Positions 1-5,870 of a stretch of DNA of 21,022 nt are shown here, in pieces. The notes beneath the pieces were generated by a model that did no database searches, was not told the origin of the DNA, and saw only the letters and a list, made by a program, of their open reading frames with translations. This DNA comes from Fen-1118 sp964491625 (GTDB lineage Bacteria > Myxococcota_A > Polyangia > Fen-1088): NCBI GenBank assembly GCA_964491625.1, contig CAZBIU010000086.1:1-21022 (forward strand), given 5' to 3'. Every line of letters begins with the position of its first letter. The stretch's first letter is position 1. The position numbers and the translations under genes are program-made.

Positions 1-352
1 GCGGCTTGTATGGATCCAGGTCGGCCAGGGTGCGATTGTCCTTCACCGGATTGGCATAGACGATCTTGTCCCAGATGAAGTCTTGGCGCTTTCTGGCCGG
101 CCAATTCTTGATGTACTCGTGGACGATATTGAATTCGGGCATGGACGCCACATCGAAGCTGGCGCCCACGTCGAACAGGGTCTTCACGATGGCCGGGTCG
201 GGGTTGGCCTTGACCGCGTAGTAGGCCTGGACGCGCGGCAGGTGCTTGCGAAACATGGCGTAGTTGCGCCGTATCTCGCGGTGATCGACGACGAAAAGCG
301 GCGTGCCTTGTTGCTCTGCCAGTTGTCGTAGTTGCTTTTGTGAGACCGCCAT
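1..352 (-). CDS. PLP-dependent ornithine/diaminopimelate-type decarboxylase (fold type III), N-terminal part
   Basis: Only the first 117 residues are present; the gene runs off the left edge. It starts at the ATG at 352-350. The translation has the hallmark of alanine-racemase-fold (type III) basic amino acid decarboxylases: YYAVKANPDP at residues 44-53, in which Lys48 is the expected Schiff-base lysine for pyridoxal phosphate, then GASFDVASMPE, and then IVYANPVKDNRTL followed by DLDPYKP. This pattern is typical of bacterial ornithine or lysine/ornithine decarboxylases, which make putrescine or cadaverine. The diaminopimelate and carboxynorspermidine decarboxylase relatives cannot be excluded without the C-terminal half, which carries the substrate-specificity helix and the catalytic Cys. 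It lies 29 bp downstream of the lipoprotein gene on the same strand. No strong ribosome binding site is visible, only a GGA just before the start. Confidence 0.88.
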   Translation of the reverse strand, partial: MAVSQKQLRQLAEQQGTPLFVVDHREIRRNYAMFRKHLPRVQAYYAVKANPDPAIVKTLFDVGASFDVASMPEFNIVHEYIKNWPARKRQDFIWDKIVYANPVKDNRTLADLDPYKP

Positions 353-381
353 TTTCCGCAAAACCTAGCGCAAGCGCGCTG

Positions 382-1113
382 CTATTTCTTGCCCTTCTTC
401 TTCGCCTTGCCCGGCTTGCCACCTTGGCCGGCGGCCTTGTCTTCCTTGCCGGGTTTGTCGTTGCTGGTCTTCACCTCGGCGAGCCACTTGTCCATCTTGT
501 CGAAACGCTTGTCGAGCTCCTTGCGTGCCTCGGCCAGCGGCTTTTCATCGCCGGCCGCCGCTGCGGCCAGCGCGGCCGGATAGTCGTTGGCAAGCAGATT
601 GAGGTTAACGTCGTGGTCGGTACCGATGTTGGAACTGCCGCCGGTGGGATCCATCTTGCGCAAGATCTTGGCCTGCGCCTCAATGGGCTTGCGCAACTTC
701 TCTGCAATCTTTTCCATCTGCGCGGCGGCATCGGGCTTGCCTTTCAGCTTCTCCGCAGCCTCATCGAGGTCCAGACGCGTCTTCTTTTCAAACGCGAGCA
801 GCTTCGCGTGCACGGACAGCTTGCTCTTGTCGAACTTGCGCAGGCGAGTCGACTCTTGTTCAGCCAGCTCCTTGGCCAGCTTCTCATCGGCTTCCTTCTG
901 GGCCTTCCAGAGCGCGTACTTTTCCATCATGCCGAGGTGGCGCGCATCGGGCGACCCGGCATCGGATGCCCCGGCATCGGGCGTCTTGGCCGGCTCTGCC
1001 ACGGGTGCCGGCTTGGGCGGCACGGGCGGCTGGGCTGGTTTTGCGGGCTCCTGGCTCGTGCAAGCCCCAAGAGCAACTACGCCAATTCCGAAGAGCAAGG
1101 CGATCCGCTTCAT
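382..1113 (-). CDS. Lys/Ala-rich helical lipoprotein of unknown function
   Basis: The protein has 243 residues. Residues 1-18 form a type II signal peptide with lipobox LGAC, so Cys18 would be lipidated; the next residue is Thr, not Asp, which predicts outer-membrane sorting. Residues 20-58 are a Pro/Ala/Lys-rich linker with DAG repeats (DAGASDAGSPDA), a composition common in myxobacterial secreted proteins. Residues 60-215 are highly charged and predicted helical, with a likely coiled coil (QKEADEKLAKELAEQEST and following), and the last 30 residues are a Gly/Lys-rich basic tail ending KAKKKGKK. The basic tail could contact acidic cell-wall polymers or nucleic acid, but that is inference. 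I recognise no named domain. The start is fixed by the signal peptide. It is upstream of, and probably cotranscribed with, the decarboxylase. Confidence 0.85.
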   Translation of the reverse strand: MKRIALLFGIGVVALGACTSQEPAKPAQPPVPPKPAPVAEPAKTPDAGASDAGSPDARHLGMMEKYALWKAQKEADEKLAKELAEQESTRLRKFDKSKLSVHAKLLAFEKKTRLDLDEAAEKLKGKPDAAAQMEKIAEKLRKPIEAQAKILRKMDPTGGSSNIGTDHDVNLNLLANDYPAALAAAAAGDEKPLAEARKELDKRFDKMDKWLAEVKTSNDKPGKEDKAAGQGGKPGKAKKKGKK

Positions 1114-1191
1114 GGCCCATAGCTATACAACGGAACAGAACGTCAGCGCTCCGGGGAATGCGAGACCACGAAATTTTGCTTGGTTTATAGG

Positions 1192-1220
1192 TTGTGGTTT
1201 GTCTTACGTCGTATTACTAT
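1192..1220 (+). promoter_or_regulatory. Possible sigma70-like promoter for the small gene at 1250
   Basis: TTGTGG at 1192-1197 and TACTAT at 1215-1220 are separated by 17 bp and sit in a conspicuously AT-rich island (1171-1230) within GC-rich DNA. The expected transcription start near 1227 would leave a leader of about 20 nt before the ATG at 1250. The -35 half matches the consensus weakly (TTG only), so this is a tentative call. The same island could also serve the divergent lipoprotein gene. Confidence 0.3.
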
Positions 1221-1249
1221 ATAAATGTTCTGATCCGGACTTCAGGGTC

Positions 1250-1522
1250 ATGACCAAGCACGGTACCCAAACCTCGACTTCCGAGCCGCGAGGCGAGAGC
1301 GCCCCGGCGGACGACGAGGGCGATTCTTTCGACGAGGTCCCGACGGTGGCCAACCGTCCGAATCCGGCCGCAGCTCCTGCGGAAGCCTTACCCGCCGAAA
1401 AGACGCCCGGCATCGGCGCCTACCGCATGGTGAGGCCTGCGACCTCAGACACCCTAACCCCGCCGGCCCCCAGCAAGCCGGCCAAGAGCTCGCGCCTCGT
1501 GATTGGAGTCGCCCGCAAGTAG
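1250..1522 (+). CDS. Small disordered protein of unknown function (90 aa)
   Basis: A 90-residue reading frame starts at the ATG at 1250 and ends at the TAG at 1520-1522. The frame is open further upstream, but the upstream part is antisense to the lipoprotein gene and crosses an AT-rich promoter-like island, so the internal ATG is the more sensible start; an AGGG lies only 3 nt upstream, which is a poor ribosome binding site. The protein is low in hydrophobic residues, acidic in the first half (ADDEGDSFDEVPTVAN) and rich in Pro/Ala after that, with a short basic end (SSRLVIGVARK). It has no signal peptide, membrane segment or recognisable domain. The DEVPTVAN stretch resembles linear peptide or phosphorylation-type segments of regulatory proteins, but I cannot assign a role. 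It is divergent from the lipoprotein gene. Confidence 0.5.
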   Translation: MTKHGTQTSTSEPRGESAPADDEGDSFDEVPTVANRPNPAAAPAEALPAEKTPGIGAYRMVRPATSDTLTPPAPSKPAKSSRLVIGVARK

Positions 1523-1545
1523 GCCATTGTGTCCGACGAACGTGG

Positions 1546-1559
1546 GTCGAGGTCTCGAC
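1546..1559. terminator. Short perfect inverted repeat between convergent genes
   Basis: GTCGAG and CTCGAC are separated by only 2 nt. It lies between the convergent ends of the small plus-strand gene (1522) and the minus-strand operon (1563). The loop is too tight for a normal hairpin and there is no T-tract, so terminator function is doubtful. Confidence 0.15.
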
Positions 1560-1562
1560 GTG

Positions 1563-1763
1563 CTAGGCCTGGGCTCGGCGGCAGGCAGCGCGACGCGCGC
1601 GATCACAGTGTGAGCAGAAACCGTCTCCGGTGCACTCCGGTTTGGGCTTGACCACCAACGCTTGAGGCAGGTTCGCCTGGTCGGGTTGCTTGGTCCATGA
1701 CAATCGAGTCGAGCGAATCGGGTTGAAAACGCCGGTGGACCGGGCCCGCTTGCTACGACTCAT
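1563..1763 (-). CDS. Possible small Cys-containing protein downstream of the DsrK-like gene (66 aa)
   Basis: This frame begins with an ATG at 1763 that overlaps the last 11 nt of the DsrK-like gene, with AGG a few bases upstream, and ends at the TAG at 1563-1565. The 66-residue product is basic; its C-terminal part reads KPECTGDGFCSHC and then a later Cys, four Cys in total, of which CX6C and CX2C spacings could bind a metal or an iron-sulfur cluster. The overlap with a redox gene and the clustered Cys are what make it more than a chance frame; third-codon GC is only moderate. A longer version starting at 1805 is possible but overlaps the upstream gene more. No family is recognised. It could equally be a non-coding tail of the operon. 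Confidence 0.4.
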   Translation of the reverse strand: MSRSKRARSTGVFNPIRSTRLSWTKQPDQANLPQALVVKPKPECTGDGFCSHCDRARRAACRRAQA

Positions 1764-3078
1764 AGGACCTACGCTTGCCCGGCTTTCCGTTGACCAGGAT
1801 GGCACGCGACAACGTGTCGTGGACGCCGCCGACGGTGATGGCTTCCTTGTGGTGCTCCATCAATTGGCCGAGCTGGCGCTTGCAGTTGGCGCAGGCCGCA
1901 GCCACGTAGGTCGCGCCGGTCGCCTTGATCTGTTCGTGCTTCTTCACGCCTGACACAGTCATTCGAAATTCCCGGATTTCGTTCATGGCCGACAGTCCCC
2001 CTCCGCCACCGCAGCACCAGTTCTCGGCCCCGCTCGGGGTCATCTCGCGGAAGTCCGCGCAGGCGGCCTTCAGGATCACGCGGGGTGCTTCGACGATACC
2101 GCACGACTTCGCAAAGTTGCACGGGTCGTGATAGGTCACCGGCTGGGGATTCTGGCGCTGGTCGAATCGCAGTCTTCCGGCGCGGATGAGGTCTGCGGTC
2201 CATTCCATACAATTGATGATCTGGAACGGAAGTGCCCCCCACCATGCGCCCGGTTCCATCATGCGCTTCATAATGCGATAGGCGTGACCGCATTCGCCCA
2301 TCAGAAGGTACTTGACCCCGAGGCGCTTGGCCTCGTCGACGTTGGGCTTGTTGGTGGCCTTCATGTGCGCGTCGTTTCCGGTAAAGAGGCCATAGTTCGC
2401 GCCATCGAAGCAACGCGAGCTCATGGTCCAGCGCTCTCCCATGCCGAGCACATGGAAGACCTTCGCGATACCCATGGTGGCCTCGACGTTCACCAGGGCA
2501 TCGCCCGACGGAGGCAGGTACAGATACTCGGCTCCGACGACGTCGATCGGGATCCGGATGTCCACCCCGTGCTCGTCGCGCATTTCCTCTTCGATGAACT
2601 CGATGGCGTTCTTGAACGCTTCCGGCGAGGCACCGTCGGTGTTGCGCTTTTCCAGAGACGTCTTGACCACCGTCTGCAGCCGCGCCGGGGTTTTTCCAAG
2701 CGCATCCAAAATGGCGCGCCCCTTGCGCGTGATCACCGAATTGTCGATCCCGAAAGGACAGTATTGGGCGCAGCGCCGACAGGCCGTACAGGAATAGAAC
2801 AGCGCCTGCCATTCCTCGAAGGTCGACTGGTCGAAGTCGGTCGCGCCGGCGAGGCGGCCGAAGAGACGGCCGGCAAGCGTGTTGTGCCGTTTGTAGAGTG
2901 CACGCACGAGGTCCGAGCGATTGGCCGGATTGTATTTGGTTTCCTGCTTGCCGTAGTAGACCGGGCAAACCTGGGCGCAGGTGCCGCACTTCGCGCACAG
3001 GTCCATGTACAGCCGCAGGGCGCGCGGACCCTTTTTGATCGCGTTGATGGACTTGATCACGATCTGTTCGTCGCTCAC
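1753..3078 (-). CDS. DsrK/TmcB/HdrD-like iron-sulfur protein with CCG domain
   Basis: The 441-residue protein starts at the GTG at 3078, which shares a GTGA overlap with the stop of the upstream cytochrome b gene; AGAGGA lies 7 nt before the start. The in-frame extension further upstream is antisense-frame noise over the neighbouring gene. Two ferredoxin-type [4Fe-4S] motifs are present: C28-X2-C31-X2-C34-X3-C38-P and C97-X2-C100-X2-C103-X3-C107-P. A C-terminal CCG domain follows, with Cys320, Cys355-Cys356 (NWCCGGGGG) and C396-A-N-C399, the arrangement that holds the non-cubane cluster in heterodisulfide reductase HdrD/HdrB. The first CCG-like half (around Cys223 and GEC263-GHAYR) is degenerate. 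In this family the subunit faces the cytoplasm and exchanges electrons between a membrane cytochrome b and a soluble thiol/disulfide substrate. The substrate here is unknown, and no dsrAB or tmcA gene is in the window. Confidence 0.88.
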   Translation of the reverse strand: MSDEQIVIKSINAIKKGPRALRLYMDLCAKCGTCAQVCPVYYGKQETKYNPANRSDLVRALYKRHNTLAGRLFGRLAGATDFDQSTFEEWQALFYSCTACRRCAQYCPFGIDNSVITRKGRAILDALGKTPARLQTVVKTSLEKRNTDGASPEAFKNAIEFIEEEMRDEHGVDIRIPIDVVGAEYLYLPPSGDALVNVEATMGIAKVFHVLGMGERWTMSSRCFDGANYGLFTGNDAHMKATNKPNVDEAKRLGVKYLLMGECGHAYRIMKRMMEPGAWWGALPFQIINCMEWTADLIRAGRLRFDQRQNPQPVTYHDPCNFAKSCGIVEAPRVILKAACADFREMTPSGAENWCCGGGGGLSAMNEIREFRMTVSGVKKHEQIKATGATYVAAACANCKRQLGQLMEHHKEAITVGGVHDTLSRAILVNGKPGKRRSYES

Positions 3079-3788
3079 GGATCCGTCCTCTTGGTTAGAG
3101 AGAAGGTGAAGAAGAAGCCGCCGAAGTGCATCAGCTTCGAGCAAGCGACGTACAGGATCAGCAGCTCGGCGAAAAAGGCGTGTACGAGCAAGAGCACGCT
3201 GCGTGGCGCATGTGGCGAAAGCGTCAGCAGGGATCCAACCCAAGCCCGCGCGAGGCTGAGCTCGGAGGGCGAGCCCAGCCATCGCATCAGGTTGCCCGAC
3301 GCGATCACAGCCGTGAGCAAGAGCAGACCGGCGAAGTCCGGAGCCGAGGAAATCTCGCGCACCCGCTGGACCAGCAGCCGGCGCGCGATGAACCCAGCAA
3401 TGGCGATCAGCAGCACGATGCCAGCCGCGCCTCCCAGCCCTGCCGAGAGCACCGCGATCGCGCCCGGTCCTGCGCCGAGGCCGGCCAGCGCGCGATCGCC
3501 GATTTGGGTGACGACCCGGAGGTGCCCGACGAACGCAATCGCCAGTGTCGCGTGAAAGACCCAGGCCAGCTTCCACAGGGATCCGTCGCCTCGCCGCAGG
3601 CTGGGCAAGAGTAGTGCTTCCCTCAGCAGAGGCCCCAAGCCCGAGCCCTGGGTGGGATATAGGGTCATGGGCGCCGGCTGCGGTAGGCGTTGCCAACTGA
3701 CCAGCCGGTAGACGACGCCCGCCACAAAACCAATCAATGCGACGTATGGAAGTATGGCACCGATGAGGATTGGGATTGCGGCGGACAT
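3075..3788 (-). CDS. DsrM/TmcC-like membrane cytochrome b subunit (NarI-type)
   Basis: The 237-residue protein has about five hydrophobic segments (roughly residues 5-30, 72-95, 110-135, 150-168 and 196-218). His79 and His89 (VFHATLAIAFVGHL) and His203 and His221 (LLVHAFFAELL and SKLMHFGGFF) match the paired heme-b ligands of the nitrate reductase gamma / DsrM family. The ATG at 3788 is chosen because GGAGG lies 11 nt upstream (3800-3804) and because the mature N-terminus begins directly with a membrane helix; in-frame starts at 3806 and 3851 are alternatives. The function is to pass electrons between the quinone pool and the DsrK-like partner, whose GTG start overlaps this stop by 4 nt and therefore implies translational coupling. 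Together they form a minimal MK module like those in DsrMK and TmcBC complexes. Confidence 0.87.
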   Translation of the reverse strand: MSAAIPILIGAILPYVALIGFVAGVVYRLVSWQRLPQPAPMTLYPTQGSGLGPLLREALLLPSLRRGDGSLWKLAWVFHATLAIAFVGHLRVVTQIGDRALAGLGAGPGAIAVLSAGLGGAAGIVLLIAIAGFIARRLLVQRVREISSAPDFAGLLLLTAVIASGNLMRWLGSPSELSLARAWVGSLLTLSPHAPRSVLLLVHAFFAELLILYVACSKLMHFGGFFFTFSLTKRTDP

Positions 3789-3966
3789 TGCAGCGGACAC
3801 CTCCATCGCGAACGAAGCAGGGCTTGGAGTAACAGCGGCAAGACGCTGCAACTCCTAGGCCGTACATGGTCAGGAGGGCAACATCGCGAAAACCCAGCGG
3901 CATTGTCGAGGTCGAGCTCGATTGGTCGCCATCGCGAAACGGTCACTCCGTTATATTTGACGGTGT

Positions 3967-3986
3967 GGCCAGTATATTTGCTGGCC
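3967..3986. promoter_or_regulatory. Inverted repeat GGCCAG-N8-CTGGCC in the divergent intergenic region
   Basis: GGCCAG and CTGGCC form a perfect 6-bp dyad around an AT-rich 8-bp centre containing TATATT on the plus strand and TATACT on the minus strand. A dyad overlapping a -10-like element upstream of the redox operon could be an operator, but no regulator gene is adjacent and it occurs once only. Confidence 0.25.
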
Positions 3987-4009
3987 GACGGCGCGGTAGG
4001 CCCGGCAGC

Positions 4010-4165
4010 CTAAAGCCGAAACGCGAGCCTCGGCCCGACCAGCGTGGCGTCGGACAGCCTGCCGACCTCCAGGCCGAAGGCGATGGGGCCAAACTCAACG
4101 CTGACGAGCCGCGTTGCCTTGGTCCAGTGCGCTGTGACGCGAGAAATTGCTACGAGTGAGGCTGC
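4010..4165 (-). pseudogene. Possible 3' remnant of an unidentified (beta-rich) gene
   Basis: On the minus strand the frame ending at the TAG at 4010-4012 reads RVTAHWTKATRLVSVEFGPI, then AFGLEVGRLSDATLVGPRLA, then FRL. It alternates hydrophobic and polar residues like outer-membrane beta strands, and nearly all third codon positions are G or C as in real genes nearby. No credible start or 5' half exists: upstream the sequence becomes AT-richer and runs into the trpB2 leader. It is best read as a decayed gene end, or as chance coding-like sequence. Confidence 0.2.
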
Positions 4166-4236
4166 CGGTCTTCTAGTATCGCGGCTTCGCGAGAGGGCGG
4201 GGTGCGGCGACACAATTTTTTCGACAGGATGCAAAC

Positions 4237-5628
4237 ATGGAAAACGTGAAGATCCAGCTCACCGAGAACGAGATCCCTCGCAAGTGGTACAACCTGGCCG
4301 CCGATCTGCCGACGCCCATGCTGCCGCCGCTCGGCCCCGACGGCCAGCCGGTCAAGCCCGAGATGCTGGCGCCGGTCTTCCCGATGAACCTCATCGAGCA
4401 GGAGGTTTCGAGCCAGCGCTGGATCGACATTCCCGAAGAGGTTCTCGACATCCTGTACCGCTGGCGACCCGCGCCGCTGCGCCGGGCGGTGTACCTTGAG
4501 CGCTTCCTAAAGACGCCGGCGCGCATTTACTACAAAGACGAGAGCGTCAGCCCGGCCGGCAGCCACAAGCCCAACACCGCGGTTCCGCAGGCCTGGTACA
4601 ACAAACAATTCGGCATCAAGCGACTCACCACCGAAACCGGTGCCGGCCAGTGGGGCACGGCTCTCTCGTTTGCGTGCAACCTGATCGGCCTTGAGTGCAA
4701 GGTCTTCATGGTGCGCATCAGCTTCGACCAGAAGCCTTTCCGCAAGATGATGATGCAGGTGTGGGGTGCCAACTGCGTAGCCAGCCCGTCGTCGGAGACC
4801 AACGCCGGTCGCGCCGTGCTGGCCAGTATGCCCGACACCCCCGGCAGCCTGGGCATCGCTATCAGCGAGGCCATCGAGGCGGCAGTGAGCGACACCACCG
4901 GGCAAACCCGCTACGCCTTGGGCAGTGTGCTCAACCACGTGTTGCTCCACCAGACCATCATCGGCCTGGAAGCGAAACTGCAGCTTAAGAAGGCGGGCGA
5001 AAAGCTGCCCGACGTGATCATCGGCTGCGCGGGCGGCGGCAGCAACTTCGCCGGCATCGCGTTCCCGTTCCTGTACGACAAGATCAACGGCGCGAAGATC
5101 AAGGTCATGGCCGTCGAGCCGGCCGCGTGCCCGAAGATGACCAAGGGTGAATTCGTGTACGACCACGGCGACGTGGCGCGCATGACGCCGCTTCTGCCCA
5201 TGCACTCGCTCGGGCACGCGTTCATTCCGAAGCCGATCCACGCCGGCGGCTTGCGCTACCACGGCATGGCGCCGCTCGTGTGCCAGGGCATCGTCGAAGG
5301 CCTGATCGAGCCCAAGGCCTACGGCCAGCTCAAGTGCTACGAGTCCGCGATGGTGTGGGCCCGCACCGAGGGCATGATCTGCGCGCCCGAAACCAGCCAC
5401 GCCATCGCGGCGGTCATCGACGAGGCCGTCGCGTGCCGCGAGAGCGGCGAGAAGAAGGTGATCCTGTTCAGCTACAGCGGCCACGGCCTCATGGATCTGG
5501 CCGGGTACGATGCCTACCTGTCCGGCAAGCTCACCGACTACGTCCTGCCCGATGCCGAGATCAAAGAAAACCTCGCCAAGCTGGCCGGGATGCCGAAAGC
5601 CGAGGCACGCAAGACCGGGAAGTGGTAG
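4237..5628 (+). CDS. trpB: Tryptophan synthase beta chain, TrpB2 type
   Basis: The 463-residue PLP enzyme condenses indole with serine to make tryptophan. It belongs to the longer TrpB2 (TrpB-like) group: the N-terminal block RKWYNLAADLPTPMLPPLGP and the extended first 100 residues are typical of that group and differ from the ~400-residue TrpB1. SPAGSHKPNTA carries the Schiff-base Lys111; ETGAGQWG holds the catalytic Glu133; CAGGGSN (264-270) binds the PLP phosphate; ETSHA (385-389) and SGHG (414-417) complete the active site. The ATG at 4237 has AGGA 7 nt upstream (4226-4229). No trpA is next to it, consistent with a stand-alone enzyme; TrpB2 proteins are proposed to salvage indole or use other substrates, so the physiological reaction remains inference. 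It is convergent with the Omp85-like gene across the assembly gap. Confidence 0.95.
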   Translation: MENVKIQLTENEIPRKWYNLAADLPTPMLPPLGPDGQPVKPEMLAPVFPMNLIEQEVSSQRWIDIPEEVLDILYRWRPAPLRRAVYLERFLKTPARIYYKDESVSPAGSHKPNTAVPQAWYNKQFGIKRLTTETGAGQWGTALSFACNLIGLECKVFMVRISFDQKPFRKMMMQVWGANCVASPSSETNAGRAVLASMPDTPGSLGIAISEAIEAAVSDTTGQTRYALGSVLNHVLLHQTIIGLEAKLQLKKAGEKLPDVIIGCAGGGSNFAGIAFPFLYDKINGAKIKVMAVEPAACPKMTKGEFVYDHGDVARMTPLLPMHSLGHAFIPKPIHAGGLRYHGMAPLVCQGIVEGLIEPKAYGQLKCYESAMVWARTEGMICAPETSHAIAAVIDEAVACRESGEKKVILFSYSGHGLMDLAGYDAYLSGKLTDYVLPDAEIKENLAKLAGMPKAEARKTGKW

Positions 5629-5659
5629 GCGGTTGTGATGGGAACCCTCAGAGGCCTTC

Positions 5660-5714
5660 CCCAAACCCTCCCGCGAGGCTCCGCGGCCGGCAAAGCCGGC
5701 CGGCTCCGCACGCG
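5660..5714 (+). repeat. 55-bp sequence flanking the gap, left copy
   Basis: This sequence is identical over 55 bp to 5815-5869. It contains the perfect hairpin CGGCCGGC-AAA-GCCGGCCG (5684-5702), flanked on each side by GGCTCCGC in direct orientation. It ends exactly at the first N. It may be an assembly overlap and not a true second copy. Confidence 0.9.
5684..5702. terminator. GC-rich hairpin after trpB2
   Basis: An 8-bp perfect stem (CGGCCGGC/GCCGGCCG) with an AAA loop lies 56 bp after the trpB2 stop, between convergent genes. There is no T-tract, so it is either a bidirectional terminator of non-canonical type or a structured repeat. The same hairpin recurs at 5839-5857 in the right copy. 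Confidence 0.35.
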
Positions 5715-5814
5715 NNNNNNNNNNNNNNNNNNNNNNNNNNNNNNNNNNNNNNNNNNNNNNNNNNNNNNNNNNNNNNNNNNNNNNNNNNNNNNNNNNNNNN
5801 NNNNNNNNNNNNNN
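5715..5814. other. Assembly gap (100 N)
   Basis: Exactly 100 unknown bases, the conventional placeholder length, so the true distance between the flanks is not known. Frames crossing it are not meaningful. Confidence 0.99.
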
Positions 5815-5869
5815 CCCAAACCCTCCCGCGAGGCTCCGCGGCCGGCAAAGCCGGCCGGCTCCGCACGCG
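5815..5869 (+). repeat. 55-bp sequence flanking the gap, right copy
   Basis: Identical over 55 bp to 5660-5714. It starts at the first base after the N run and ends one base before the stop codon of the Omp85-like gene (5871-5873). Its hairpin at 5839-5857 could terminate that minus-strand gene. Confidence 0.9.
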
Positions 5870-5870
5870 G

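Larger units (their letters stand above)
3789..4236. other. Intergenic region between the DsrM-like operon and trpB2
   Basis: This 448-bp divergent region contains no convincing complete gene. Its middle (3940-3990) is AT-rich and carries an inverted repeat annotated separately; the part at 3996-4140 is GC-rich with codon-like periodicity on the minus strand and looks like a gene remnant (see the pseudogene entry). Promoters for both flanking operons must lie here, but I cannot place -35/-10 pairs with correct spacing. A short T-run at 4215-4221 has no preceding stable hairpin. Confidence 0.5.

Noticed and set aside
2128..3555. 475-aa plus-strand open frame
   Set aside because: Antisense shadow of the DsrMK-like genes, caused by high-GC codon bias; no recognisable protein features.
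3079..3903. Long N-terminal extension of the DsrK-like frame (to 3903)
   Set aside because: It overlaps the whole cytochrome b gene in another frame and is Arg/Gly-rich noise; the GTG at 3078 has a good ribosome binding site and a GTGA overlap.
3957..3978. TTGACG plus TATATT as a promoter
   Set aside because: The two elements are only 10 bp apart, too close for sigma70.
5660..5869. CRISPR array from the two 55-bp repeats
   Set aside because: Only two copies, separated by N of arbitrary length, with no cas genes; an assembly overlap or terminator-like repeat explains it better.
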